DNA from: Myxococcales bacterium
GTDB lineage: Bacteria; Myxococcota_A; Polyangia; Haliangiales; Haliangiaceae
Assembly: GCA_016706545.1 (NCBI GenBank)
Contig: JADJJK010000037.1
Coordinates: forward strand, 1 to 64,000
Direction: 5' to 3'
DNA length: 64,000 bases
Within the stretch, counting starts at the first letter, position 1; each line of letters opens with the position of its first letter. Positions 28,141-38,058 of this stretch are shown here, piece after piece. A model generated the notes under the pieces. It did not search any database. It saw nothing but the letters and a program-made list of their open reading frames with translations, and was not told the origin of the DNA. The translations under genes were made by a program, and so were the position numbers.

Positions 28141-30429
28141 CTACAGCGCGCCGCGCAGGCCCAAGGTCGGCACGATGGGCAGCTCGGTGATCGCCTGGCG
28201 CTCGGAGAAGTCGTAGTTGTAGCTGTAGCCCAGCACGCGGGCGTGGGCGTAGACGTTGGTGATGTCGAGGTACGCGGACATCTTGAGGCCGCCCCACGTC
28301 CACTTGCGGTCGATGCGGAGGTCGAGCGCGTGGCCGTCGTCGATGCGGGTCGAGTTCACGCGGCCGTACTGCGGGACATAGGTGTTGGTGTCGGCCAGGT
28401 ACAGCGAGCCGTCGATCGGGGTCTCCGGCGTGCCCGTGGAGTACTGGAAGCGCCCGCCGAACTCCCACCGACCCAGCTTGTAGCTGCCCACGACGATCAG
28501 GTTGTGCGGCTGATCGGCGTCAAAGAGCCGCCGCGCGTCCCCCGGCCGGTCGACGCGGCTCGAGCGAGAGTAGGTGTAGGCCGCCCAGCCAAACAGGTTG
28601 TCCTTGCGCACGCGCACCAAGAGCTCCGCGCCGTAGGAGCGGCCGACGCCGGTGTTGACGTAGGCGTTGAGCGGATCGGTCTGCGACAGCAGCGGATCAC
28701 GCACCACCAGGTCATCGCGATCGGTGTAGAACACCGAGCCTGTCGTCGACACGCCGGAGCCCGTCTGATGCTCCACGCCCAGCACGTACTGGGTGGCCCG
28801 CTCCGGCAAGAGCGTGGTCGGCACGGTCTCGCCTTGCTGTAGCGGGCGGGAGTAGCGGCCCAGCGCGGTCTTGAGCGAGAACGCTGGCGACACCCGGTAG
28901 CTCGCCTGCGCGCGAGGCGACAGCGTCCACTCGCCGATGTGCTCGTAGTAGTCGTAGCGCAGCCCGCCGGTGAGCTGCAGCGGCGACGTCGGCTTCACGT
29001 CCACCGCCGCGTAGGCGCCGGCGACGTGGTTGTCGATGGTCGCCATGTAGTCGATGAGCGGGAGCTGCGAGAAGCTGGTGGGCGGCGGCTCCCCCTCCGC
29101 GGGCTGCGCGGGGAAGCGGACGCCCAGCTCCACCTCTTGCCAGCGCGCGTCGGCGCCGGCGCGCACGCGCACCTGGTCGTTGATCTTCACGTTCACGTCG
29201 TCGCGCGCCTCGAAGGTGAGCTGGTTCACGTCGAGGAAGCGGTCGGCGATGCTGACGCGGAAGCCGCCGTCGCCGCCCGACACGGTGAGGCGATTGATGA
29301 GGTCGCCCTTGCCGCGGGTCCAGCTCCCGATGACGCGGGTGAACGAGGTCTCGTTCTCGAAGGTCGCGCCGCTGGTGACCGGATCGTTGGGGTCGAGCGT
29401 ATCGTTGATGAGCGAGAGGTTGTCGAGGCTGGTCAGCGCGAACAGGCTGACGCGGTCTCGGTCGGTGGGACGCCAGTCCACGCGGAGCTGGCCGTCATAG
29501 TACGTGGGCGCCGCGGTGAAGTTGACGCCGGAGTCCTCCGGGAGCACCACCGGCAAGATGAAGTCGATGATGGAGCGACGGATCCCCGCGGAGACCTGCA
29601 GGTTGTGCTTGCGCGAGATCGGCGCTTGCACCAGCGCGGCCAGGTTGATGAAGGACAGCTCCGCGAAGCCCTCGGCCTTGGGCACCACGTCGTCGCGAGT
29701 GACCACGTTGATGATGCCGCCGGTGGCCCGGCCTTCCTCCACGCCAAAGCCGCCGGGCGTGAACTCGATGTTCGAGATGAACTCCGACGGCAGCACGCTC
29801 TGCAGACCGAAGAAGTGATAGAGGATCGGCACCTCGATGCCGTCGATGGTGACGCGCGAGTCCTCCGGCGCGGCGCCGCGAATGACCAGCAGGCCAGGGC
29901 CCCCGTTGGTGGTGGCGGCCACCCCGGGCAAGCTGCGGATGGACTGCAGCGCGTCGCCTCGGGCGCCCGGGATCCTCGTGATCTCCTCGCGGCGAAGGCT
30001 CTGCCGGTTGGGCGGCGGCGGAGCCGGGGCCTGGTCCTCGACCTGGATGATCTCGGACGTGGCGCCGGGCCGAAACAGCAGCAGCTCCGCGCCGACGATG
30101 CCGCCCTCGGGCACCACCAGCGACTCCACGCTCTCGTCGTAGCCGGGCGCGCGCACGGTGACGTCCACCGATCCAGGAGGCAGCTCCAGGGTGAAGCCGC
30201 CGACCTTGTTGGAGGAGGCGGGCTGCGCTTCCTTGGCGGACACCGTGGCGCCAGCGATTGGCTGCAGGGTGGTGCCATCTCGCACCGTGCCGGTGACTGG
30301 GTCGGCCATCGCCGGAGCGATCGGAGCGGTCGCCGCGATCACCAGCGAGGCGAGCGCCACCCCGGAGATCCTGCTGCGGGGAAGGAAGCGGCGCCCGGGG
30401 GCCAAGAGAGAGTGAACAAAGGAGGCCAT
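28141..30429 (-). CDS. TonB-dependent outer-membrane receptor with N-terminal carboxypeptidase-regulatory-like domain
   Basis: 762 residues. Signal peptide (GVALASLVIAATAPIAPAMA), then a CarboxypepD_reg-like beta domain (GTVRDGTTLQPIAGATV ... LPPGSVDVTVRAPGYDE), a TonB plug (RIPGARGDALQSIRSLPGV, LLVIRGAAPEDSRVTIDG, FGVEEGRATGGIINVVTR), and a long beta-barrel with many aromatic/Gly strands. Substrate is not evident; no siderophore or metal genes adjoin it. The C-terminus (LGLRGAL) lacks the usual terminal Phe. Divergent from the BlaI-like regulator gene across 316 bases. Confidence 0.9.
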   Translation of the reverse strand: MASFVHSLLAPGRRFLPRSRISGVALASLVIAATAPIAPAMADPVTGTVRDGTTLQPIAGATVSAKEAQPASSNKVGGFTLELPPGSVDVTVRAPGYDESVESLVVPEGGIVGAELLLFRPGATSEIIQVEDQAPAPPPPNRQSLRREEITRIPGARGDALQSIRSLPGVAATTNGGPGLLVIRGAAPEDSRVTIDGIEVPILYHFFGLQSVLPSEFISNIEFTPGGFGVEEGRATGGIINVVTRDDVVPKAEGFAELSFINLAALVQAPISRKHNLQVSAGIRRSIIDFILPVVLPEDSGVNFTAAPTYYDGQLRVDWRPTDRDRVSLFALTSLDNLSLINDTLDPNDPVTSGATFENETSFTRVIGSWTRGKGDLINRLTVSGGDGGFRVSIADRFLDVNQLTFEARDDVNVKINDQVRVRAGADARWQEVELGVRFPAQPAEGEPPPTSFSQLPLIDYMATIDNHVAGAYAAVDVKPTSPLQLTGGLRYDYYEHIGEWTLSPRAQASYRVSPAFSLKTALGRYSRPLQQGETVPTTLLPERATQYVLGVEHQTGSGVSTTGSVFYTDRDDLVVRDPLLSQTDPLNAYVNTGVGRSYGAELLVRVRKDNLFGWAAYTYSRSSRVDRPGDARRLFDADQPHNLIVVGSYKLGRWEFGGRFQYSTGTPETPIDGSLYLADTNTYVPQYGRVNSTRIDDGHALDLRIDRKWTWGGLKMSAYLDITNVYAHARVLGYSYNYDFSERQAITELPIVPTLGLRGAL

Positions 30430-30745
30430 CGGTGCCGCAGGTATACGGCATTGACGGCGGTCGGCGAGCCGGTTGGCGCGCTGGCGGAGCCGTTCGCTGG
30501 CTCGTCCGGCGGCGACCGCGGAGCTTCATCGCGATCCCCGGCCATCAAGCGTGGCGCGCATCACATCAGGGCCAGTTGAGCGCCGTCCGCCGGACAGATC
30601 CGCTCGGCTCGAGCGATTCCAGCGGCGGCGGCAAGGAGCACGTCGACAGCCCCCGGCCGCGCCCCGGCGGCGCCCAGGGTCGCCGGCGACCCCCCCTGGA
30701 ATCCGCGTACGGTGGCTTGCCGGCTAACTACAACTGTCGTAACTA
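30430..30745. other. Divergent intergenic region (TonB receptor / BlaI pair)
   Basis: 316 bases of GC-rich DNA that must hold the promoters for both divergent genes. Its right end contains the near-palindrome described separately. Nothing else was recognised. Confidence 0.5.
30729..30741. promoter_or_regulatory. Candidate BlaI/MecI-type operator
   Basis: TACAACTGTCGTA is a 13-base dyad with five of six pairs symmetric around a central T, and it contains the TAC..GTA arms typical of BlaI/MecI operators. It ends five bases before the regulator's first ATG (30746), a natural place for autorepression. Confidence 0.5.
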
Positions 30746-31342
30746 ATGAAGAGCCGCATGGCCCGGGTCCCTCATCTCACCACCGCGGAGTTCGAGATCT
30801 TGAAGGTCCTGTGGCGCCTCGAGCAAGCCACGGTCGCCGAGGTGCGCGGAGAGCAGACCCGGCGAGGCTCCGCGCCGGCATACACGACGGTGATGACGCT
30901 GCTCGGACGCCTCGCCGCCAAGGGCGCGGTGCAGGTCGATCGCAGCAAGGAACCGTTCGTCTATCGCGCGGCGCACCGCCGCGAGTCGGTGATCGGCAGT
31001 CGGGTCCGCACCTTTTTGCAGGACGTCTTCGACGGCAAGGCGGACTCGCTGGTGCTGCAGCTCGTCGAGGATGAGGCGCTCTCGGTGGAAGATCTTCGCG
31101 CCATCGAGCGGACCATCAGCGCCGCGGAAGCGAGCGAGGCCAGCGAGCCGAGCGACGCCAGCGAGCCGAGCGACCACAGCGACCCCATCCGCATCGCCAG
31201 CGAGGTCACCCGCGGCGCGACCCACGCACGCGCGCGCGCTGCCGCGCAAAGTCGCCGCGCGAGCGCACCGCCGCCCGCGCCGGTCGCGGCGCCGGCCGGT
31301 GCCGCCCGCGGGCGCCGCGGCGACGGAGGCAAGGGCCGATGA
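30746..31342 (+). CDS. BlaI/MecI/CopY-family transcriptional repressor
   Basis: 198 residues. Winged helix-turn-helix of the penicillinase repressor family: LTTAEFEILKVLWRLEQATVAEV, YTTVMTLLGRLAAKGAV, FVYRAAHRRE, followed by the dimerisation part with LVEDEALSVEDLRAIE. The C-terminal ~65 residues are a low-complexity Glu-Ala-Ser repeat and Arg/Ala/Pro-rich tail not found in BlaI. The stop overlaps the start of the M56 peptidase gene (ATGA), the standard BlaI-BlaR1 arrangement in which the peptidase inactivates the repressor on signal. ATG 30758 is an alternative start. Confidence 0.9.
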   Translation: MKSRMARVPHLTTAEFEILKVLWRLEQATVAEVRGEQTRRGSAPAYTTVMTLLGRLAAKGAVQVDRSKEPFVYRAAHRRESVIGSRVRTFLQDVFDGKADSLVLQLVEDEALSVEDLRAIERTISAAEASEASEPSDASEPSDHSDPIRIASEVTRGATHARARAAAQSRRASAPPPAPVAAPAGAARGRRGDGGKGR

Positions 31343-32658
31343 GCCTGGCGGCGGCGAGCGAGGGCATCGCGCGTGGCGCGGCGGAGCTGCTGATCCATGG
31401 CCTGGCGCTCGCCGGGTGCGCACATCTCGCGGCGCGCCTGGGCCTCTGGCGGCGCAGGCCCGCGGTGTGGGCTGCGCTGTGGACCGTGGTGCTGGTCAAG
31501 TGGATCTCGCCGTGGGGGCCTTCGATCGCCGGCAGCCTGGCCGATGTCGGCGCCATGCTGTGGCCCAGCGCCGAGCTGTCGTCCGCGGGGCCGCTTTGGG
31601 TCGCCCCGTCGTCACCGCACGACCCAAGCGGGGGACCGGCGAGCGCGCTCTGGATCCTCCTGGTCCTCGCCTGGGTGACCGTGGCGGGGCTCCGGCTGCT
31701 CGGCGGCGTGCTCGCGGTCCGGCGGCAGCGCCGGGCAGCGCTGGAGCTGCCGGCCGCGCCAGCGTGGCTCCTCGAGCGAGTCGGGGAGATGGCGCGCCGG
31801 ATCGGGCTGGGCCCGCGCAGCTCGCCCAGCGTCCGGGTTCATCCGCAGGCGGTGATCCCGCACCTGCTGGCCGGCGGCCGGCCGCTCCTGGTGGTGCCAA
31901 AGACGCTGCTCGCGGAGCTCGCGCTCCTCGACCTGGCGTTGGCCCACGAGCTGGCGCACCTGCGGCGGCGAGACTGGATCGCGCGCTGGCTGCACGCCGC
32001 GGTCGCCGCGGTGTGGTTCTTCTTGCCGATCCGGATCCTCATCGGTCGCTCGCTCGAGCGCGCCCAGGAGGCCGCCGCGGATGCCCTGGCCGCGCGCGCT
32101 CTCTCGCTCTCTCCCCCTGTCTACGCGCGGCGTTTGGTCGATGCCACGTTGCGGTGTCAGGGCCAGGCTGGCCGTCCGCTCGTCGGGGTGCTGGCGCTGG
32201 CGGCGCCGGCGGCCCTGGTCGAGCGGATCGAGGCGCTGTGCCTGCGCCGCAGCCTGGCCACCACCGGCCTTGGGGGAGCTGCCTTCGTGGTCGCCTTCGG
32301 CGTGCTCGGGCTCGGACAGCCGCGCGCCGCGGCGCCGGCGCAGGCGATGGCCCAGTGCGACTACAGCCCCGCCATCGCAGAGGCGCTGCGCGAGGTCCAC
32401 CCCGAGGCTGACCTCGACGGAGATGGCGAGCTCGCGCGCGACGAAGCCTGCGCGCTGCAAGAGCAGCTTCGCCGCGTCGCGCGCGACGGCGTGGAGCCTG
32501 GCGCCGAGCAGGCCTCCGCGGAGCCGCTGTGGCAGCGGCTGTGCTGCAACTGTGAAGTCTCTGGAACCTCGGAGGGGCGCGATGCTCGCGATCTCTACGA
32601 GGAGCGTAGTGAGCCGCTCGCGGACCCTGGAGGGCCCGGGGCGTGTGAGCAGGAGTGA
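31339..32658 (+). CDS. BlaR1-like M56 membrane metallopeptidase with C-terminal EF-hand-like loop
   Basis: 439 residues. Several membrane helices surround the M56 zinc-protease motif LALAHELAHLRRRDW (HExxH, about residues 205-220), with AQEAAADALAARAL as the downstream Glu motif. The region after the last helix, where BlaR1 has a penicillin-binding sensor, is instead short: it has a canonical EF-hand loop DLDGDGELARDE (about residues 355-366) and a Cys cluster (LCCNCE). The sensed signal may therefore be calcium or redox rather than beta-lactam; this is inference. Translationally coupled to the repressor gene. Confidence 0.85.
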   Translation: MSLAAASEGIARGAAELLIHGLALAGCAHLAARLGLWRRRPAVWAALWTVVLVKWISPWGPSIAGSLADVGAMLWPSAELSSAGPLWVAPSSPHDPSGGPASALWILLVLAWVTVAGLRLLGGVLAVRRQRRAALELPAAPAWLLERVGEMARRIGLGPRSSPSVRVHPQAVIPHLLAGGRPLLVVPKTLLAELALLDLALAHELAHLRRRDWIARWLHAAVAAVWFFLPIRILIGRSLERAQEAAADALAARALSLSPPVYARRLVDATLRCQGQAGRPLVGVLALAAPAALVERIEALCLRRSLATTGLGGAAFVVAFGVLGLGQPRAAAPAQAMAQCDYSPAIAEALREVHPEADLDGDGELARDEACALQEQLRRVARDGVEPGAEQASAEPLWQRLCCNCEVSGTSEGRDARDLYEERSEPLADPGGPGACEQE

Positions 32659-32712
32659 GCCGCGGCGGTCTGCGTCGCGGCTGTCGGGATGCCAACGTAG
32701 GAGCTACTCTCT

Positions 32713-33605
32713 ATGAACAAAGTCGATCGTTTCAAGTAGCTCCCTGTTGCTGGCTACTGCGCTGGCGCTCCCCGCGCCGTGCGCGCAAGACACCAGCGCC
32801 ATCGACAACCTCGATCCGGATCGCCGAGCCCCTGGCCAGCATCGAGGACAAGCTCGCGGAGCACACGCACAGGCGTTGGCGGCGCGCGCCCGCCGGAACC
32901 GGATCGCAAGAGGCATGCTCCGCGTCCGTCGGAACCCGGCAACCCGTTCAAAGGGCCCGCGGACGCCAAAGGTGCACCATCGTCCGAGGGCTACAAGTAC
33001 GCCTGCTTCTATTGCCGGAAGGTGCGCTCGACGATGGAGGAGATCTCGTCCAGAAGTACGGCGCCGATAGTCCGCATCGTGGCTACAAGCAGTTCGTGGT
33101 CCTCCGCAGACCGCCACCGCGCCGGCGCTGGCCGCGTGCGCAGCCCGGCTCAAGGGGCGCTTCGAGCAGATGGACAAGCTGCTCTGGGACAAGGTCTTCT
33201 CCTCGAAGAACTTCGACAAGGACAAGATGACCGACGGGCAGGGCGCGCAGCGCTGCTGGGAGACCGCCGAGGGCTGCCCGATCGTCGTCGGGCTGGCGCA
33301 GGAGCTCCAGCTCAACATCGAGAAGTTCAAGGCGGACATGAAGGGCGAGTGCCAGCCGGCGATCCAGCGTGACCAGGCGGCGCTTCGCGCCCTGGGGATG
33401 TCGGGCACGCCTGGCTTCTTCATCAACGGGCGCTGGATCTCGGGCGCGCAGCAGATCGGCACGTTCGTCGCGGTCATCGACGACGAGCTCAAGAAGCGCC
33501 AACGCGCGCATCGCCGAAGGCTCGCCGCAGGCGAGCTACTACCAGACCTGGGTCGTCGAGAAGGGGCTAAAGACCCTCGACGGCAAGACCGCCGAGCGGC
33601 AGTAG
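32713..33605 (+). pseudogene. DsbA-like thioredoxin-fold gene broken by several frameshifts
   Basis: Pieces of one secreted thiol-disulfide oxidoreductase occur in all three frames. After a GGAG ribosome-binding site and ATG 32713 (MNKVDRF) a signal peptide resumes one frame away (SLLLATALALPAPCAQ). RIAEPLASIEDKLAE follows in another frame, then the active site YACFYCRKVRSTMEEI (CxxC). Then come VQKYGAD/YKQFVV, FEQMDKLLWDKVFSSKNFDK, the cis-Pro region GMSGTPGFFINGRWISGAQ, and finally SYYQTWVVEKGLKTLDGK. At least five single-base shifts are needed. This could be a decayed gene or a poorly called stretch; it lies downstream of the BlaI/M56 pair. Confidence 0.75.
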
Positions 33606-33641
33606 CTGTCGCGACGGCCTGGCGCGCCTGTGGCCCGCGCC

Positions 33642-33724
33642 ACGACGCGCTGGCGCCTGGCGACGCGCCGGCGCCTGGCCCGCGACGCGCTGGCGCCTGG
33701 CCGGCGACGCGCTGGCGCCTGGCC
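33642..33724. repeat. Direct repeat of an ~18-mer, four copies
   Basis: Four near-identical copies of GACGCGCTGGCGCCTGGC follow one another with 0-4-base spacers, downstream of the broken DsbA gene and upstream of transketolase. The rest of the 33,606-33,941 spacer shows no gene. Confidence 0.75.
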
Positions 33725-33941
33725 GTGCCGGGCCGGCTGCAGGAGCGTGGCGTGAGCCCGCCAACCGCAGCGAGCCCGCGCAGCCGCGACCACCGGGGGA
33801 CCATGGGTTCCCTGGGCGCCTCGTGGGTTCGCGGGTTCCTTCCGCCCCGCGACTCGCCGCTTGCAGATCTGTCGCTGGTGTCGGTTCTCTGTTTCTGCCC
33901 GTGCTGGTAGGGTCGCCGCGATTTCTCCCGGGAGCTTGCAC

Positions 33942-35918
33942 GTGACCCACCTAGCAACGCTGGCGATCAACACGATCCGCACCCTGTCGATCGACGCGAT
34001 CCAGAAGGCCAACTCGGGACACCCCGGCTTGCCGCTGGGCTGCGCCCCGATGGCCTACGCCCTGTGGCAAGGACACCTGCGCCATGATCCGGCGCATCCG
34101 CAATGGCCCAACCGAGATCGGTTCGTCCTGTCGGCCGGCCACGGCTCGATGCTGCTGTACTCCCTGCTGCACCTCACCGGCTACGCGGTCAGCCTCGACG
34201 ACCTCAAGGCCTTCCGGCAGTGGGGCAGCAAGACGCCGGGGCATCCCGAGTGGCACTTGACCCCGGGCGTGGAGGCGACCACCGGCCCGCTGGGGCAGGG
34301 CGCGGCCAACGCCGTCGGCATGGCGATGGCGGAGACGTTCCTGGCCAGGCAGTGGAACCGCCCGGGCCACACGGTGATCGACCACTTCACCTACGCGCTG
34401 GTGTCCGACGGGGACGTGATGGAGGGCGTGGCCTACGAGGCGGCGAGCCTTGCCGGCCACCTGGGCCTTGGCAAGCTCATCTACCTCTACGACGCAAACC
34501 AGGTCACGCTCGATGGCCCGCTGTCGCTCATCATGAGCGAGGACGTCGGCGCGCGCTTCGCCGCCTGCGGCTGGCACGTGCAGCACGTCGAAGATGGAGA
34601 CCGCGATCTGGACGCGCTCGACCGCGCCCTCACCGCCGCCAAGGCGGAGACCGCGCGGCCTTCCATCCTGGTGATTCGCACCACCATCGGCTTTGGCTCG
34701 CCAAAGAAGGCTGGCACCGCCGCCGCGCACGGCTCGCCGCTGGGCGAGGCCGAGGTCGCCGCCACCAAGCTCGCGCTGGGCTGGGATCCAGCGGCGTCGT
34801 TTCACATCCCGGCCGAGGTCGCCGCTCACCTGGACGCGCGCGGGCGCGGCGGCGCGCAGCGCCAGGCCTGGCAGGCCACCGTCGATGCGTGGCGCGTCGC
34901 CTACCCGGACCTGGCCGCCGACTTCGATCGTTGCATGGCCGGTGAGCTGCCGGCGGCCTGGGACAGCACGCTGCCGCAGTGGGCGCAGGGCAGCGCGGCC
35001 CAGGCCACGCGGGTCAGCTCCGGCAAGGTGCTGACGGCGCTGGCGGCGGCGGTCTCGAACCTCTGGGGCGGCGACGCAGATCTCGGTGGCTCCACCAAGA
35101 CCATCGTGCCCGGCGGGGACTACAGCCCCGCCGGCGGCGGTCGCAACGTGCGCTTTGGCATCCGCGAGCACGCGATGGGCTCCATCGCCAACGGCATGCT
35201 GTACCACGGCGGCGTCCGGCCGTTTGTGTCCACGTTCTTCGTCTTCTCGGACTACATGCGTCCGGCCATCCGCCTGGCGGCGCTCAACGGGCAACCGGCC
35301 ATCTACGTGCTCACGCATGACTCGGTGGGCCTCGGTGAAGACGGCCCGACCCACCAGCCCGTCGAGCACCTCATGGCGTTGCGCGCCATGCCAAACCTCG
35401 CGGTCGTGCGCCCGGCCGACGCCAACGAGACCGTCGCCGCCTGGCGCCTGGCCATGACCCGCAGCGACGGGCCCACCGTGCTGGTCCTGTCTCGTCAGGA
35501 CTTGCCGGTCTTGACCCATCCCGGCGCCAAGGGCGCGGAGCGCGGCGCGTACGTCCTCGCCGACGGCACAGACGCCTTGGTGATCGCCACCGGCTCCGAG
35601 GTGTCGCTGGCGATGGAGGCGCGCGAGCTGCTGGCGCAGCGCGGGATCTCGACCCGGGTGGTCTCGATGCCGTGCTGGGAGGTCTTCCGCGCGCAGGACG
35701 CGGACTACCGAGCCTCGGTGCTGCCGCCCTCGATCACCGCGCGGGTCTCGGTGGAGGCCGGCGTGACCCTGGGATGGACGGAGTGGATCGGCGCCGGCGT
35801 GGCCATCGGCATCGATCGCTTCGGCGCCTCGGCCCCGGGCGAGGAGTTGATGGCAAACCTCGGCATCACCGCGCGCGCCGTGGCAGACGCCGTCGAGCGG
35901 CTGCGCGCGCAGCGCTAG
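33942..35918 (+). CDS. tkt: Transketolase
   Basis: Thiamine-diphosphate enzyme exchanging two-carbon units in the pentose phosphate pathway. 658 residues, starting at GTG 33942 with GGGAG about eight bases upstream. Motifs are KANSGHPGLPLGCAPMAY, LSAGHGSMLLYSLLHL, TPGVEATTGPLGQG and the ThDP/Mg motif SDGDVMEGVAYEAAS (GDG...). The pyrimidine domain has RNVRFGIREHAMGSIANG and HDSVGLGEDGPTHQPVEH. Length and all domains are normal. Confidence 0.96.
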   Translation: MTHLATLAINTIRTLSIDAIQKANSGHPGLPLGCAPMAYALWQGHLRHDPAHPQWPNRDRFVLSAGHGSMLLYSLLHLTGYAVSLDDLKAFRQWGSKTPGHPEWHLTPGVEATTGPLGQGAANAVGMAMAETFLARQWNRPGHTVIDHFTYALVSDGDVMEGVAYEAASLAGHLGLGKLIYLYDANQVTLDGPLSLIMSEDVGARFAACGWHVQHVEDGDRDLDALDRALTAAKAETARPSILVIRTTIGFGSPKKAGTAAAHGSPLGEAEVAATKLALGWDPAASFHIPAEVAAHLDARGRGGAQRQAWQATVDAWRVAYPDLAADFDRCMAGELPAAWDSTLPQWAQGSAAQATRVSSGKVLTALAAAVSNLWGGDADLGGSTKTIVPGGDYSPAGGGRNVRFGIREHAMGSIANGMLYHGGVRPFVSTFFVFSDYMRPAIRLAALNGQPAIYVLTHDSVGLGEDGPTHQPVEHLMALRAMPNLAVVRPADANETVAAWRLAMTRSDGPTVLVLSRQDLPVLTHPGAKGAERGAYVLADGTDALVIATGSEVSLAMEARELLAQRGISTRVVSMPCWEVFRAQDADYRASVLPPSITARVSVEAGVTLGWTEWIGAGVAIGIDRFGASAPGEELMANLGITARAVADAVERLRAQR

Positions 35919-35929
35919 CTACCGCCGGG

Positions 35930-36418
35930 TCACTGCACGGTCAGCGTGGTCTGCGCGAGCACGGTCTCCTTGTTGCCCGCGCTGGCCACCAGCTTGATGA
36001 GGTAGCTCTGTCCCTTGCTCAGCCCGTCATCCTCGGTGATGAGCACCTCGCCGGCCAGCACCGGTGACTTCGGATCGACGCCATCGAGCCGCTGATCGGC
36101 GACGTACTTCTTCTTCTTGTCGTTGGTGTAGAAGGCCATCTTGAGCGAGGTGGGCGCGGCCTTGCTCAGGAAGGCGGTGTAGCGAAACGACCAGGTCGTC
36201 ACCTCCTCCGCGTTCTTCTCGCCGGTGATCGTCTGCAGCTTCGCCTTCTTGATGGCGGCGATGGTCTGCTGCTCATCGGCGGCATCCGGCAGATCCCCGT
36301 CGCTGATCACGATCTGCCCCTTGAACGCGGCGATCACTTTCTTGGAGAGCTCTGCGTGAGCGAGCGTCGGCGCGCCGAGCAGCGCCAGGAGCAGGAGCAA
36401 GGGCAGGGATCGAATCAT
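35930..36418 (-). CDS. Small secreted protein, unknown function
   Basis: 162 residues with a clear signal peptide (MIRSLPLLLLLALLGAPTLAHA) starting at ATG 36418, preceded by AGAGG at good spacing. The mature part is Lys-rich and beta-strand-like (VIAAFKGQIVISDGDLP, TSLKMAFYTNDKKKKYVAD, GQSYLIKLVAS, ETVLAQTTLTVQ), suggesting an immunoglobulin-like fold. No catalytic motif. Convergent with transketolase. Confidence 0.75.
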   Translation of the reverse strand: MIRSLPLLLLLALLGAPTLAHAELSKKVIAAFKGQIVISDGDLPDAADEQQTIAAIKKAKLQTITGEKNAEEVTTWSFRYTAFLSKAAPTSLKMAFYTNDKKKKYVADQRLDGVDPKSPVLAGEVLITEDDGLSKGQSYLIKLVASAGNKETVLAQTTLTVQ

Positions 36419-36552
36419 GGGAACCTCTGGTGGAAGTGTATGGGGAAATGACACGCTGGCGCAAGCAGGTTTCCTGGCCCGCACCTTTCAGATGCCGGGC
36501 CCCCTGCTGGTGCCGGGTGGGGACGCCGTGGGGTGGCGCTGGGTGCCCGGCC

Positions 36553-36596
36553 CGAAAAAGACTTCAGGCGGCCGGGCTTGGACAGCCGACCGCCTG
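36553..36596 (-). terminator. Rho-independent terminator after the RGG protein gene
   Basis: Read on the minus strand, CAGGCGGTCGG pairs with CCGGCCGCCTG around a ~10-base loop, and TCTTTTTC follows. It lies ~37 bases past the TAA at 36633. Confidence 0.75.
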
Positions 36597-36632
36597 CTAT
36601 TGCCGCGAGGGCAGGGCTGCCCTTGCGATATC

Positions 36633-37668
<1,036 letters not shown>

Positions 37669-38058
37669 TGGCGGGAGCGCCTACCTACACCAGGTTGGCC
37701 TGCTTTGACCAGTCCTGGCTTGCCTTCCGTGGCGCTCTCCGACGTCATGGAGGGCCAAGGGCGCGATATGCCGTCGCTGCGCGACCGCGGCAATTCGACA
37801 TCATGCCACGCAGCCGGGCTACATCGCACCGCGGCACGCTGGGCCTTTCGCCCGGCGCACATCACGTACCCCTGGCGCGCCCGGCGTACGACGGCGCGCC
37901 GCTGGCTGGGCGCCCGGCTCTTCGCCCGGCGCGTCACCCGGCACACCGCCGGACGCATCGCCTGGCACACCGCCGGCGCGTCGCCCGGCTCATCGCCGGC
38001 GCACCGAACGGAAGCGGCCCCGGCGCGCTTTGGGCGCGCAGGGCTCCTCGAAGGAGGG
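37669..38058. repeat. GC-rich intergenic region with degenerate direct repeats
   Basis: 390 bases without a gene. Between ~37,845 and 38,010 units such as CGCCCGGCGC and GGCACACCGCCGG recur (two nearly identical ~23-base copies at 37939-37962 and 37964-37986). No CRISPR-like regularity. Confidence 0.55.

Noticed and set aside
33642..33724. Four-copy 18-mer considered as CRISPR or plasmid iterons
   Set aside because: Almost no spacer between copies and no replication gene nearby; simple tandem repeat.
37845..38010. Repeats that might be a CRISPR array
   Set aside because: Units vary in length and sequence, spacers are absent or irregular, and no cas genes are present.
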